DNA of 64,000 bases from Candidatus Obscuribacter phosphatis (GTDB lineage: Bacteria > Cyanobacteriota > Vampirovibrionia > Obscuribacterales > Obscuribacteraceae): NCBI GenBank assembly GCA_001899315.1, contig MOYA01000001.1, positions 1,368,938 through 1,432,937 of the forward strand, in the 5' to 3' direction. The position numbers and the translations under genes were made by a program. Of the stretch, positions 44,536 through 53,542 are shown piece after piece. The number at the start of each line of letters is the position of its first letter. Position 1 is the first letter of the stretch. Below the pieces are notes generated by a model, which saw only the letters and a list, made by a program, of their open reading frames with translations, made no database searches and was not told where the DNA came from.

Positions 44536-45519
44536 ATGCGATCAATCATAGTCTCAGAACCAGGCGCAGCCGAAGTTCTAAAAATAGTAGAAAGAGAAAA
44601 ACCGGTTGTCGGCAAAGATGAATTGCTTGTTAAGGTCTGCGCTTTTGGCCTTAACCGTGCCGATATAGCCCAGCGTCTCGGACGCTATCCCGCTCCTCAA
44701 GGTGTACCTGCCGATGTGCCGGGCCTTGAATATGCTGGAGAGGTGGAAGCCGTCGGAGACAGTGTTAGCAAATTCAAGAAGGGTGATCGCGTCTTTGGCT
44801 TGGTAGGCGGCGGCAGCTATCAAGAATATCTGCTTGTTCATGCCGAGACTGCCATGCCCATACCTAAGGACATTTCGTTTGCCCATGCGGCTGCCTATCC
44901 TGAAGCCTTTGTCACCGCCTTTGATGCCATGGTCTTACAAGGAAAGCTCAAGCCTGGCATGAAAGTTCTTATTTCGGCAGTGGGCAGCGGTGTCGGTTTG
45001 GCAGCCGCTCAGATAGCCAAGTTGTATCGAGCCCAAGCCCTCGGCACAAGTCGCACCCAAGACAAGCTAGATAGAGCCAAAGCTCTGATTGGAGAGGGTT
45101 TCACTGCTCTGAAATGCGATAAAGATGCGAGCTTTTCCAGACAAGTCAAAGAGTCTTTTGGCGATATCGATTTATTTGTCGAACTGGTGGGCGGCAAGTA
45201 TGTGGAAGAAGATATTAAATGTGCTGCCGCCAAGGCAACCATTATGTTGATTGGGCTTTTGGGTGGCACATTGACCGAGCTTAGTCTCAACCTAATTCTG
45301 ATGAAAAGGCTGAAGCTGATTGGCACTTCAATGAGATCGCGCACCCTGGAAGAAAAGATAGCGCTGACAAAACGGTTCGAAAGCGAACTTTTGCCCTTTA
45401 TTGCCAGCCAAGAATTACAAGCTAATCTCGATTGCACCATGCCTTTCGAGCAGATTGTCCAAGCTCATAAGATGATGGAAGCCGATGCCAACTTTGGCAA
45501 GATAGTTATGGTTATTTAG
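44536..45519 (+). CDS. NAD(P)H:quinone oxidoreductase, zinc-independent MDR type
   Basis: Medium-chain dehydrogenase/reductase of the quinone oxidoreductase (QOR/PIG3) branch, which reduces quinones or enones using NADPH. Evident are FGLNRADIAQRLGRYP, VPGLEYAGEVEAVGD, GDRVFGLVGGGSYQEYLLV, and the nucleotide-binding SAVGSGVGLAAAQIAK. The structural and catalytic zinc ligands of alcohol dehydrogenases are missing, as expected for this branch. The ATG at 44536 is preferred over a GTG at 44530, which overlaps the ribosome binding site AAAGGG. The next gene starts at the base after the stop codon, so the two form an operon. Confidence 0.92.
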   Translation: MRSIIVSEPGAAEVLKIVEREKPVVGKDELLVKVCAFGLNRADIAQRLGRYPAPQGVPADVPGLEYAGEVEAVGDSVSKFKKGDRVFGLVGGGSYQEYLLVHAETAMPIPKDISFAHAAAYPEAFVTAFDAMVLQGKLKPGMKVLISAVGSGVGLAAAQIAKLYRAQALGTSRTQDKLDRAKALIGEGFTALKCDKDASFSRQVKESFGDIDLFVELVGGKYVEEDIKCAAAKATIMLIGLLGGTLTELSLNLILMKRLKLIGTSMRSRTLEEKIALTKRFESELLPFIASQELQANLDCTMPFEQIVQAHKMMEADANFGKIVMVI

Positions 45520-46437
45520 ATGACCAGAGAAAGAGAATATGTTGCCACCGCCGATGGTTCGCTCAGTTTGAAGGAACCGTCAGTAAAGGAGCTTTATCAT
45601 AATTTGCACGGTGCCTATGCCGAAGCCTTCGAAGACTATGCCCGTCCATCTTTCTTTGTGCTTGACCGCCTCGGCTTTGCCCAGGATCTTGCCCGAGAAG
45701 GCGGTCGTCTAACGGTTATAGACGCCTGTTTTGGGCTCGGCTATAACAGCCTGGTTTTGCTAGATTATTTACTTGAGCAAGAGAGATATAAGCAGCTAGG
45801 TCTCAAAGAACTGCAGATTTGCGCCATAGACACTGACCACGACCTGGCTTGCGACGCCGTTCCCCGTGTGCTTGCCCAGCCTTGCTTTCAGGCTCTAAGT
45901 AGTGACATCGACTGCTCTATCTTTACCAGCCTTGAGCCTCGCTCTATGCAGCTTGGCGATCTAAAGTTAAGCACTCTCTTTCTCAATCAAGATCTAAGGC
46001 TTGCACTGAAGCAACTTGAGCCCACCTATGATCTGGTTTTTCATGATCCTTTTTCGCCGCGCAAAGTCACAGAACTTTGGACCATCGAAGTCTTTAGTCA
46101 ATACAAAAGACTGCTCTCTGCCTGGGGCATGCTCTTTACTTATTCGGCAGCACCGGCGGTAAGGGGCACACTGCGCAGCCTCGGCTTTAATGTCTATAAA
46201 ACTACAGCGGTGGGTGGCAAGAAAGGCGGCACCATGGCAGCCAATAAGACAATAGACAAAGACTTGATGCAAGCATCCAACGGACTGATCTATGAGCTGA
46301 GCGAAGAAGAGGAAGCCCGCCTCAGCACCAGCTCAGCCTTGCCCTATCGCGACCCTGACGGCACTTTCAGCGGCGAAGAAATAAGAAACAACCGCTTGCT
46401 TGAGCAGGCTGACTTTCTCAAGAATAAGAAGAACTAG
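45520..46437 (+). CDS. MnmC-like SAM-dependent methyltransferase (DUF752 type)
   Basis: A Rossmann-fold methyltransferase related to the methyltransferase half of MnmC, which completes mnm5s2U at the tRNA wobble position. Visible are the SAM-binding VIDACFGLGYNSLVLLDYL, LVFHDPFSPRKVTELWTIE (the family's DxFSP-type catalytic loop), FTYSAAPAVRGTLRSLGF, and GGKKGGTMAA near the end. No FAD/oxidase half is fused, as in cyanobacterial and archaeal stand-alone forms. It begins directly after the oxidoreductase stop. Its last four bases overlap the convergent isomerase gene. tRNA modification is inferred from the family. Confidence 0.85.
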   Translation: MTREREYVATADGSLSLKEPSVKELYHNLHGAYAEAFEDYARPSFFVLDRLGFAQDLAREGGRLTVIDACFGLGYNSLVLLDYLLEQERYKQLGLKELQICAIDTDHDLACDAVPRVLAQPCFQALSSDIDCSIFTSLEPRSMQLGDLKLSTLFLNQDLRLALKQLEPTYDLVFHDPFSPRKVTELWTIEVFSQYKRLLSAWGMLFTYSAAPAVRGTLRSLGFNVYKTTAVGGKKGGTMAANKTIDKDLMQASNGLIYELSEEEEARLSTSSALPYRDPDGTFSGEEIRNNRLLEQADFLKNKKN

Positions 46438-47480
46438 ATTACACCGGCTCTAAGCAAGTCTTTCAAGTCAATCAAACCAACCGGTCTGGTGGCATGGTCG
46501 ACGATAAGCAGGTCGGCGATAGAATACTTCTCCATCAGCTTTAGGGCTTCTACAGCTAAGCTCTGCGAAGAGATGGTTTTGGGTGATGTGGTCATGATAT
46601 CGCGAGCGCATTTCTCAAAAACCGACTCTCTATATTTTGAGATGGAACGTCTCAAGTCACCGTCGGTGATCACACCTCTCAACTTGCCGTCGTCTTCACA
46701 TACAGCAGTAAAGCCAAGTTTCTTGGCGGTGATTTCTTCCAAGACCGCTTCATAGGCGGCATTAAGCGAAACAATCGGGACATCGACGCCAGAGCGCATG
46801 ATCGACTCGACTGTAATTAGTTTCTGACCGAGGCTACCGCCGGGATGACTTCTAGCAAAGTCTTCCGGAGCAATGCCCTTGACCGCCATCAAAGTCATAG
46901 CCAAAGCGTCCCCCATAGCCAAAGCGGCCGTGGTGGATGAAGTAGGAGCAAGATTGAGGGGGCAGGCCTCTTTGTCGACACTGACATCGAGCACTACATC
47001 GGCATAACGAGCCAATGTAGACTGCATATTGCCGGTAAGAGCAATAAGCTTGAGACCAGTCCGCTTGATTGGTTCAAGCACCAATTTGATTTCTTGAGTT
47101 TCACCCGAACTGGAAAGGGCGATGACCAGATCGCGACTATCGAGCATGCCGAAGTCGCCGTGGCGCAGTTCAGCTGGATGAACAAAGAAGGCTGGGGTGC
47201 CGGTTGAGGCAAATGTTGCGGCAATCTTTGTCGCTATATGACCACTCTTGCCCATGCCGGTTACTACTACTTTGCCGCTACACTCAACCAAAAGTTCGAT
47301 GGCATGTTCAAAGCTTGGTGCCAGACGGTCCTTAATGCGCAGAATAGCTTCGGCTTCGTCTTGCAATACTTGGGCGCCATATTCAATTAGCGAAAGTTCT
47401 ACAGTCTCGGGCTTGGCTTCATCAGGGTCTGAAGGGGAAGCACTGAATACTTGCCCGACTTCGAGATCAAACTGGTTCAT
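46434..47480 (-). CDS. kdsD: Arabinose-5-phosphate isomerase, KpsF/GutQ/KdsD family
   Basis: Converts ribulose 5-phosphate to arabinose 5-phosphate, the first step to Kdo, an inner-core sugar of lipopolysaccharide. The SIS domain is visible as VVVTGMGKSGHIATKIAATFASTGTPAFFVHP and ALSSSGETQEI. Two C-terminal CBS domains follow (from about residue 220, IMRSGVDVP; and DIMTTSPKTISSQ). Length 348 is slightly above the usual 320-330, the extra being N-terminal. The order of domains is canonical. It implies an outer membrane with Kdo; no other Kdo gene is in the window. Its last bases overlap the convergent methyltransferase gene. Confidence 0.95.
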   Translation of the reverse strand: MNQFDLEVGQVFSASPSDPDEAKPETVELSLIEYGAQVLQDEAEAILRIKDRLAPSFEHAIELLVECSGKVVVTGMGKSGHIATKIAATFASTGTPAFFVHPAELRHGDFGMLDSRDLVIALSSSGETQEIKLVLEPIKRTGLKLIALTGNMQSTLARYADVVLDVSVDKEACPLNLAPTSSTTAALAMGDALAMTLMAVKGIAPEDFARSHPGGSLGQKLITVESIMRSGVDVPIVSLNAAYEAVLEEITAKKLGFTAVCEDDGKLRGVITDGDLRRSISKYRESVFEKCARDIMTTSPKTISSQSLAVEALKLMEKYSIADLLIVDHATRPVGLIDLKDLLRAGVI

Positions 47481-47657
47481 CGATTGGTCCTTAATCTTGG
47501 TACTTAGTTGAATCTTTAGCTAATGCTCGGCACTAAGAGCTTTATTTTACAACCTGGGCTGCTTTGATTTCTTGACAAACTCTAACTGTTTATAATGGAA
47601 GCTGTAAAACCTCACCAAGATTCCGCTCATTTTCTGAGACTTACTTAAGGAAATCAG

Positions 47658-49799
47658 ATGCCCCCTAAGATTTTCGCACGCGGAGAAAAGCTCGAAGACG
47701 GGCATTACACCGTGCTTGAAGAAATAGGCGTGGGCGGTATGGGCGTGGTTTATCACTGCCGCGACGAACTGCTTTTGAGGGATGTCGCCATTAAGATGCT
47801 CTTGCCGAGCTTGATGGCAGATAAGAAAAATCTTGAAGTCTTCAAGGAAGAAGCCAGGCTAGCTGCCCAGCTGGAGCACCCTAATATAGTCACTGTCTAT
47901 GACATTGGTGTGGAATCGAGAGCCAACCGCGATCACCATTTCGTAGCTATGGAATATCTACCGGGCGGCAACCTAGCCGCCCGAGTCACCCAGGGGCCTC
48001 TGCCTCTTGAACATGCCCTCAACTGGATGAAGCAACTGGCTTCGGGGCTCTCTTTTGCCCATAAAAGAGGGGTGGTACACCAAGATATCAAGGCAGACAA
48101 TATTTTTATCACCAATGAAGGCGACCTGAAAATTGGCGATTTCGGACTGGCGCGCTTGCTTGTGGGCCGGGTCTATCTAAACTCTTCCACCAAAGGCATG
48201 GGCACACCCGCATATATGTCCCCCGAGCTTTGCCGCGGTGAGCAGCAAGATCATCGGTCCGATATCTACTCGATGGGTATTCTCTTTTTTGAAATGTGCA
48301 CCGGGCAACTGCCTTTCCGGGCGCAGGGCATGATCGAAATGGCCATGAAACATACTAGCGCCCCCGTGCCTTCAGCCAAAAGGCTCAATCCCCATGTGCC
48401 TGAAGTTCTAGATAAAGTGATCAAGCGTATGATGGCCAAGACTCCAGAAGAACGCTATAAGTCGATGGCCGACGTGCTGGGAATAGTAGACGACCTGATT
48501 TTTGAATTGCGCGTGGCCCGAATGGGGCTGGCAGGCAGGCTGGAAACCGGCAGACTAGCCGGGGATGCATCTGAAGCCCCCAAAAGCGAGCCTAAAGAAA
48601 AAGCAGCCAGTGTTGATGCTGGTCCGGCGGCTCCTAGAGCCGACGATGTCACGGCACTGCCGCCCAGCCGGCCGCGTACCAAAAGCAAAGACACAACCAA
48701 AGTGGTGGCCACCAGTTCGCAGAACAAACTAGAGGCAAGACCGGCTAATGACGCCAATCTTACCCCATCGACCAATTCGGGGCAGTTGGTACTCTGGAAA
48801 TTTGCCAGCCATGGTCCAATCGGTTGGTCGGCGGCGCCGGTGCAAGATCGAGAAGGCAAGAACATCTTTGTACCATCGAGCGACGGCAGACTTTATAGCT
48901 TAGCCAGTGAGAGCGGTGCTTTGAATTTTGCCTATGATGCCGGTTCGCCCATTCTCTCCGCCCCACTTTATTTGGCCGACAAGCTAATTATCAGCGATTG
49001 TCTGGGTGTCACCCATGCTCTCAATCCTCAGACTGCCGAGCCCCTCTGGCAATATTTCGGACAGGCTGCGATTTTGGCACCGGCTACAGCTTACGGCAAC
49101 ACCCTTATTTTGTGCGATATGCAAGGGCAAGTCACCGGTCTAGATCTTAGACAAGGGCGCAAACTCTGGAATTTCAGCGCCGGCGACGCCATCGTTTCGC
49201 AGCCGCGTGTACATGGCGATTCTCTTTATTTTGCCAGCCGCGGCGGCAGCGTTTTTTCTATAGCCTGTGCCACAGGTCGGCTCAATTGGAAGTTTGTCTC
49301 ATCGGGCAATATTGTCAGTTCGCCTGTGACATCGGTCGATACAGTCTATATCGGCACCCAAAGCGGTTCGTTCTTTGCCCTTGATGCCGAAGCCGGTCGT
49401 TTGATTTGGGAGTATCCCATGGCCGGAGCCATTAACCGCGGTGGCGCTATCGTCTTTACTTCGGTTATGTTTGCCACCAATAGCCGCTGGCTTTATTGCT
49501 GTGAAAAATATGACGGTTCGCTAAAGTGGAAGGCACCGCTCAAAGCCAAACCGGCAGCTAATCTGATTATTCAAGGCAATCAGATTTTGTCGCTTGGTAA
49601 AGACGGCACCCTCGAATCGTTTGACACCAGAAGCGGTGCTTCGCTTTGGCGCTATTCCCTCAAGAAAGAAGTCGAGTCGATTCCACTAATAAGCGGCTCA
49701 AAGTTGTATTTTGGCGCCGTGGACGGTGAAATTATCGCCCTAGATCTTAAAAACGAAGCGGCATTAGCTTATCGGCTAGAAAAGCCAGAAAAGAAATAA
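47658..49799 (+). CDS. Serine/threonine protein kinase with C-terminal PQQ-type beta-propeller
   Basis: The Hanks-type kinase domain spans about residues 15-285: glycine loop IGVGGMGVVYH, catalytic Lys in VAIKML, catalytic loop VVHQDIKADN with Gln instead of Arg in HRD, IGDFGLA, and GTPAYMSPE. A disordered linker (about 290-375) leads to a propeller of PQQ/BamB-like repeats (LYSLASESGALNF, VFSIACATGRLNWKF, FFALDAEAGRLIWEY) up to the C-terminus. No membrane helix separates the two, so the propeller stays in the cytoplasm; most bacterial kinases of this style place their sensor outside. The ATG at 47658 follows AAGGAAATCAG. The 3' end overlaps the convergent prenyltransferase gene by 53 bp. Confidence 0.93.
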   Translation: MPPKIFARGEKLEDGHYTVLEEIGVGGMGVVYHCRDELLLRDVAIKMLLPSLMADKKNLEVFKEEARLAAQLEHPNIVTVYDIGVESRANRDHHFVAMEYLPGGNLAARVTQGPLPLEHALNWMKQLASGLSFAHKRGVVHQDIKADNIFITNEGDLKIGDFGLARLLVGRVYLNSSTKGMGTPAYMSPELCRGEQQDHRSDIYSMGILFFEMCTGQLPFRAQGMIEMAMKHTSAPVPSAKRLNPHVPEVLDKVIKRMMAKTPEERYKSMADVLGIVDDLIFELRVARMGLAGRLETGRLAGDASEAPKSEPKEKAASVDAGPAAPRADDVTALPPSRPRTKSKDTTKVVATSSQNKLEARPANDANLTPSTNSGQLVLWKFASHGPIGWSAAPVQDREGKNIFVPSSDGRLYSLASESGALNFAYDAGSPILSAPLYLADKLIISDCLGVTHALNPQTAEPLWQYFGQAAILAPATAYGNTLILCDMQGQVTGLDLRQGRKLWNFSAGDAIVSQPRVHGDSLYFASRGGSVFSIACATGRLNWKFVSSGNIVSSPVTSVDTVYIGTQSGSFFALDAEAGRLIWEYPMAGAINRGGAIVFTSVMFATNSRWLYCCEKYDGSLKWKAPLKAKPAANLIIQGNQILSLGKDGTLESFDTRSGASLWRYSLKKEVESIPLISGSKLYFGAVDGEIIALDLKNEAALAYRLEKPEKK

Positions 49800-50670
49800 T
49801 GCTGACCACGCCGTTCACTGTGAAGAAAGCAGCATTTACCCTAGATAGATCATCTGCTTTCACCAAGCGATGTTCGTAAACCAGCATGCCCGCAATCAAT
49901 ACAAGCCCAAGGTAATAAAAAAGAGCCAGTTTGAGCGTGAGCCCCAAGGCAAGCAGGAAAAGAACTGTACAAACATGCAGAGCCCGCGAAATTTTGAGAG
50001 CGCCAGCCACACCAAACCGAGATGGAATCGAATGTAATTTCTGGTTGCTGTCGAATTCGGTGTCTTGACATGCATAAATGATATCGAACCCAGACACCCA
50101 GGTAGTGACAGCCAGAGCCAGCAGCCAAGGTGGAGCGCCAACTAAGGCTCCACTTGCCGCCACCCAGCCTCCTAGAGCGGCGCCGCCCAAGGCTATGCCT
50201 AGGACAATATGGCAGAGCCAGGTGAAGCGTTTAGTGAAGGAATAGAAACTGAGCCAAAACACTGCAATTGGCGACAACCAGAGACAGATAGGCGGCAACA
50301 TAGAAGCAGCGAAAAGCATCACTGCAAAAGAGACAATACTGATTGTCAGTGCCAGCCCTTTGCTTATTTTCTTGGCTGGAATGGCTCTATCTTTTGTGCG
50401 TGGATTTTTGGCATCGATATCAGCATCAATGAGCCGGTTCAGGGTCATGGCAGCGCATCTGGCACTGGCAAAGGCAAGAACAGTCCAGCCCAAAGTGGAG
50501 GCAGAAGGAAAGCCCGGTGTGGAAAGGATGAAACCAGAGAGGACGAAAGGCAGAGCAAAGACCGTATGCTCTATCTTGATCATCTCTGCCCATTCGGCAA
50601 TGGTCTTGAAAGATATATCTGATTGCATAAAACTACTGTACTTGAAGAATTTGCCAACAACTGGCATCAT
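49747..50670 (-). CDS. UbiA-family prenyltransferase, MqnP/4-hydroxybenzoate type
   Basis: An integral membrane enzyme that attaches a polyprenyl chain to an aromatic acid during quinone synthesis. The first Asp-rich motif is NRLIDADIDAKNPRTKDR and the second is DIIYACQDTEFDSNQKLHSI followed by PSRFG. This second form is typical of UbiA and of MqnP in the futalosine route to menaquinone. About eight membrane helices are visible. The N-terminal EHTVFALPFVLSGF is also typical. Which ring substrate it uses cannot be told from sequence; no other mqn or ubi gene is in the window. The coding end overlaps the kinase gene by 53 bp, yet both C-termini look natural. Confidence 0.92.
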   Translation of the reverse strand: MMPVVGKFFKYSSFMQSDISFKTIAEWAEMIKIEHTVFALPFVLSGFILSTPGFPSASTLGWTVLAFASARCAAMTLNRLIDADIDAKNPRTKDRAIPAKKISKGLALTISIVSFAVMLFAASMLPPICLWLSPIAVFWLSFYSFTKRFTWLCHIVLGIALGGAALGGWVAASGALVGAPPWLLALAVTTWVSGFDIIYACQDTEFDSNQKLHSIPSRFGVAGALKISRALHVCTVLFLLALGLTLKLALFYYLGLVLIAGMLVYEHRLVKADDLSRVNAAFFTVNGVVSIISFLAFLADKLMPLRF

Positions 50671-50715
50671 TTGGAAGGTTTAAGATAAGGTTAGTCTATA
50701 AACAGAGTATTTGCC

Positions 50716-51222
50716 ATGAATTTTGACGGAACTGGAAAAACTATAGATCTGCAAGGTGTTGCTTCTTTTGCTGCCCTGGTAGATGTGCTCTCGCAAGAAC
50801 TGGGTGTGCCTGCCGGCAAAATGCTCGGTCAACTGCCCAATGGCCCCGACACTTTCAATCAATTGCTCGGCGAGATTGATATCAATAGCCACGGCTTTGC
50901 CCGCAAGCTGACCTTGACCTGCGCCCCCGGCGCCAATTTGCACCTGCGCTTCAGCACCACCTGGGGCGGTGAGCGCAGCCACCTAATGACTTCCGGCGTC
51001 AATTCAGAGTTTGTTCTCTCCGCTTCAGTTGAGCAAGTCATGCCGCAAGCCCGCGCTCTAGCCAGACATATAGAAGATATCTTTGCTGTTCAAGATCGTA
51101 TGGTCACCCTCGGTCATAGCGATAAGTTGGGTGCGGCTGCCGTTTCGGTGGCCCAGATTGAAGCTTTCGAAAGACAAGAAGGCTCAGCTGTGGTCAGCGC
51201 TCCGCAAAGACAAAGAGACTAA
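50716..51222 (+). CDS. Small protein of unknown function
   Basis: 168 residues, soluble, with no signal peptide. The sequence contains a central beta-like stretch (KLTLTCAPGANLHLRFSTTW) flanked by helices (SFAALVDVLSQELGV and QVMPQARALARHIEDIFAVQD) and a flexible C-terminus. No motif is recognisable. It lies back to back with the UbiA-family gene (45 bp between starts) and end to end with the AMP-ligase gene (1 bp between stops). Codon use and spacing suggest a real gene. Confidence 0.6.
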   Translation: MNFDGTGKTIDLQGVASFAALVDVLSQELGVPAGKMLGQLPNGPDTFNQLLGEIDINSHGFARKLTLTCAPGANLHLRFSTTWGGERSHLMTSGVNSEFVLSASVEQVMPQARALARHIEDIFAVQDRMVTLGHSDKLGAAAVSVAQIEAFERQEGSAVVSAPQRQRD

Positions 51223-51223
51223 A

Positions 51224-52660
51224 TTAAGCAATCACTTTAGAGCCGTGCCGGGCATCCACGCTTAGCCTTGTATATTCAATGGCTATATTGGCTTTGGTCA
51301 GTTGTTCTCTGGTCTCTTTGCTTAAAGTTGCACCTTTGTAAGGTTCAACCAATAGTTTGCCAGCGGCCAGAAAGGCTGATCTCTTTACAGCACCATCTAG
51401 GCTGACAAAACTTTCTACAACATGCGACCAAGGTGACGACTTGCGCCCGGTCAAATAAAGTCTGCCATCTTTAAGATAGCCGGTATCACCGGTGCGGTGA
51501 AAAACTTTATTGCCTATAGAGAGCTTGTTTTCACTTTCACCGACCCCTCGATAATAGGCTTTATTGACGTGCTCTCCTGCCACAAGTATTTCGCCGACCT
51601 TACCTTCTAAAGAAGGCGGAACTTTCTCAAGATCTTCTGAGTTAAGCTTTTCTCCCTGAGTCTTTTGGGACGCGCTTATCTTTTGGTACTTTTCAAAGCT
51701 GGCGAGAGGCAAAATAATTAGTTCCACTGACTGATCAATTGTGCCGCAAAGCAAGCCTAACCCTTCTTTTGCTGCCTTGTACATTTCACTCAGACAACTT
51801 TCATCTACTTCTAGATGGCTTATCGGCTCTGCTTCAGACGAACCATAAACCAAGGTCAAACGTTTGCAATGACGTCTAACTGCTGCTGCCACTGGGGCAT
51901 AAAGCGGTGCACCGCCGACGATGACATGCTTCCCCTTAAGCAAATTGGCTGTGTCGCCATCTTTTGCAAGCATTTGGGCAAACTGCGGCGCACAAATAAT
52001 TTTATCAGGCATAAGGTCAGGCTCAAAAGCAAGCTTCTTTGCGGCAATCGCTTTAGCAAACTGCAGATCAGTTCGAGATACGTATATTGAAGTCTGTCCC
52101 GCCCGCAAAGTGGCTAAGACAAAAACAGGTAAGGTGGTTAGAACAATTTTCGACTGCCTAAGCTCAAGAGTATTCTCTAAAATCTCAGCTTGTTTCATAA
52201 GAAAATCATGACTTCTTTCTATTGCCTTGATGCCGCCAGTGGTGCCTGAAGTAAAGGTCATCAAAGCCATGCCCGCGTCTTGTTCTGGCGAGTCTTGTTT
52301 GGGCGGAGCCTTTTTCAGATTGCCGCAGACCGGCAAAAGTAGCTTTAGACCAAGCAAAATATATTGCGGTTCAGCAAACTTGAGGCAGCGCAGAGCCCGA
52401 CCCAAATTGCTTGGTTCAATCAAGACCGCCTCAGCGCCTATTCCGGCAAGGGCAATTAGAGCTACATAAAAATCTATTGATGGCTTGATGGCAAGCACCA
52501 CTCTATCGCCCCGCTTAATAGACTTTCTGCTCTTCAACCAAGCAATATAGACTTTTACTCTCTCAAAGAGTTCTCTGTAACTTATCTCACCGCCGGCGGT
52601 GACGATGGCAATTTTATCGCCCAGCGCGCTTTGTTGACGCAGTACATAAAAAATATTCAT
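51224..52660 (-). CDS. AMP-forming acyl/aryl-CoA ligase-like enzyme
   Basis: A member of the ANL superfamily that activates a carboxylate as an acyl-adenylate. Core motifs: MTFTSGTTGGIKAIERSHDFL (phosphate loop), VYGSSEAEPISH, GDTGYLKDGRLYLTGRKSSPW (hinge region). The ATG at 52660 is chosen because GAGGAG lies upstream and the preceding gene ends five bases before; the longer frame would run through that gene. The resulting 478 residues are short for the family, and the C-terminal lid carrying the catalytic Lys looks reduced. Substrate unknown. It is the last gene of a six-gene operon, so it probably activates a building block or free fatty acid for that pathway. Confidence 0.88.
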   Translation of the reverse strand: MNIFYVLRQQSALGDKIAIVTAGGEISYRELFERVKVYIAWLKSRKSIKRGDRVVLAIKPSIDFYVALIALAGIGAEAVLIEPSNLGRALRCLKFAEPQYILLGLKLLLPVCGNLKKAPPKQDSPEQDAGMALMTFTSGTTGGIKAIERSHDFLMKQAEILENTLELRQSKIVLTTLPVFVLATLRAGQTSIYVSRTDLQFAKAIAAKKLAFEPDLMPDKIICAPQFAQMLAKDGDTANLLKGKHVIVGGAPLYAPVAAAVRRHCKRLTLVYGSSEAEPISHLEVDESCLSEMYKAAKEGLGLLCGTIDQSVELIILPLASFEKYQKISASQKTQGEKLNSEDLEKVPPSLEGKVGEILVAGEHVNKAYYRGVGESENKLSIGNKVFHRTGDTGYLKDGRLYLTGRKSSPWSHVVESFVSLDGAVKRSAFLAAGKLLVEPYKGATLSKETREQLTKANIAIEYTRLSVDARHGSKVIA

Positions 52661-52664
52661 AGTT

Positions 52665-53540
52665 CTAAAACTCCTCAGGGCTGGTCTTGAGCTGGCGACC
52701 AAACAAGGCATAGCTGCGAAATATCTGAGCCCCAAAGCAGTCTTGCATATAGCGGCTGGAACCATCATCTTTATATAGGGCGAAAACTCCACGGCTGTAG
52801 CCCCTTGCCAAATAACGCGAGATGGCTGTCTGCACCATGGCTTTTCCCATGCCGGCAAACTGGGCGCCTGGTTTTCTGGCTATGGTTTTGAACAAAATCG
52901 TATCTTGTAAGTAAGGCAATATTAGACAATAACCAAGCAATTCACCGCTGCTCTTAGACCTACAAAGCACAGGCGGAAAGTCTATGATGATATTTTTTAG
53001 ACCCTGGTATAGTTTGCTGAATTCTTCGAATGAAATCGGCTGATAGAGATAGTTGTCGGCAAAAGCCAGGCAAGAAAGATTGTAGATCTCGGCAAGTAAG
53101 GTCTGAAAGTGGCAATCTCTTGCCAAGTCGCCTACTTCAATTGCCGGCATGCACCAGCTTTGGGTGGCGGCTTGCCTTTTGATACTAAGAAATGAATCTG
53201 TATATGAATCGAAAGTAAAAAGCGATGAATAATAGCGAGCCGCCGCTGTAAATCTATACTCGGCGAGAATGGCAAGCTGCTCTTTATAGTCACTGTCATA
53301 GGGCTCGGCACTAAAGGCAGGCAAAGACTCTTGGCTATAGTCTCGCTCTACTAGTCTGTAGCGATGCCAGGTGTTTGAATTTATCGGTCCGATTACGCAC
53401 TTGCCGTCGGTAGTCTCTGCCTTTTGAATGGCTGTCGCCAAAGTCTGTGCTAGATCAAAAGCATTGCTGCATGCAAAAAATACATCGGCACCAGAGTTTG
53501 TATTTTTTTCTGTTATTGGACTGATAATTTGCTTGGACAT
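52665..53540 (-). CDS. GNAT-like N-acyltransferase family protein
   Basis: 291 residues. The C-terminal half has the GNAT fold signs: SGELLGYCLILPYL (strands 4-5), FAGMGKAMVQTAISRYLARGYSRGVFALYKDDG (CoA-binding turn and following helix/strand). The N-terminal half contains CVIGPINSNTWHRYRL, a pattern seen in acetyltransferase-like proteins that sit in lipid or secondary-metabolite clusters. No membrane helix. It lies between the kinase-like gene (2 bp away) and the AMP-ligase gene (4 bp away). It could transfer an acyl group to an amino group, which would fit an amino-acid-derived head group. Function unproven. Confidence 0.72.
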   Translation of the reverse strand: MSKQIISPITEKNTNSGADVFFACSNAFDLAQTLATAIQKAETTDGKCVIGPINSNTWHRYRLVERDYSQESLPAFSAEPYDSDYKEQLAILAEYRFTAAARYYSSLFTFDSYTDSFLSIKRQAATQSWCMPAIEVGDLARDCHFQTLLAEIYNLSCLAFADNYLYQPISFEEFSKLYQGLKNIIIDFPPVLCRSKSSGELLGYCLILPYLQDTILFKTIARKPGAQFAGMGKAMVQTAISRYLARGYSRGVFALYKDDGSSRYMQDCFGAQIFRSYALFGRQLKTSPEEF

Positions 53541-53542
53541 AG

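Noticed and set aside
47572-47596. Perfect TTGACA and TATAAT upstream of the kinase gene
   Set aside because: The spacer is only 13 bases, too short for a sigma-70 promoter. No alternative -35 at 17 bases fits, so I do not call it a promoter.
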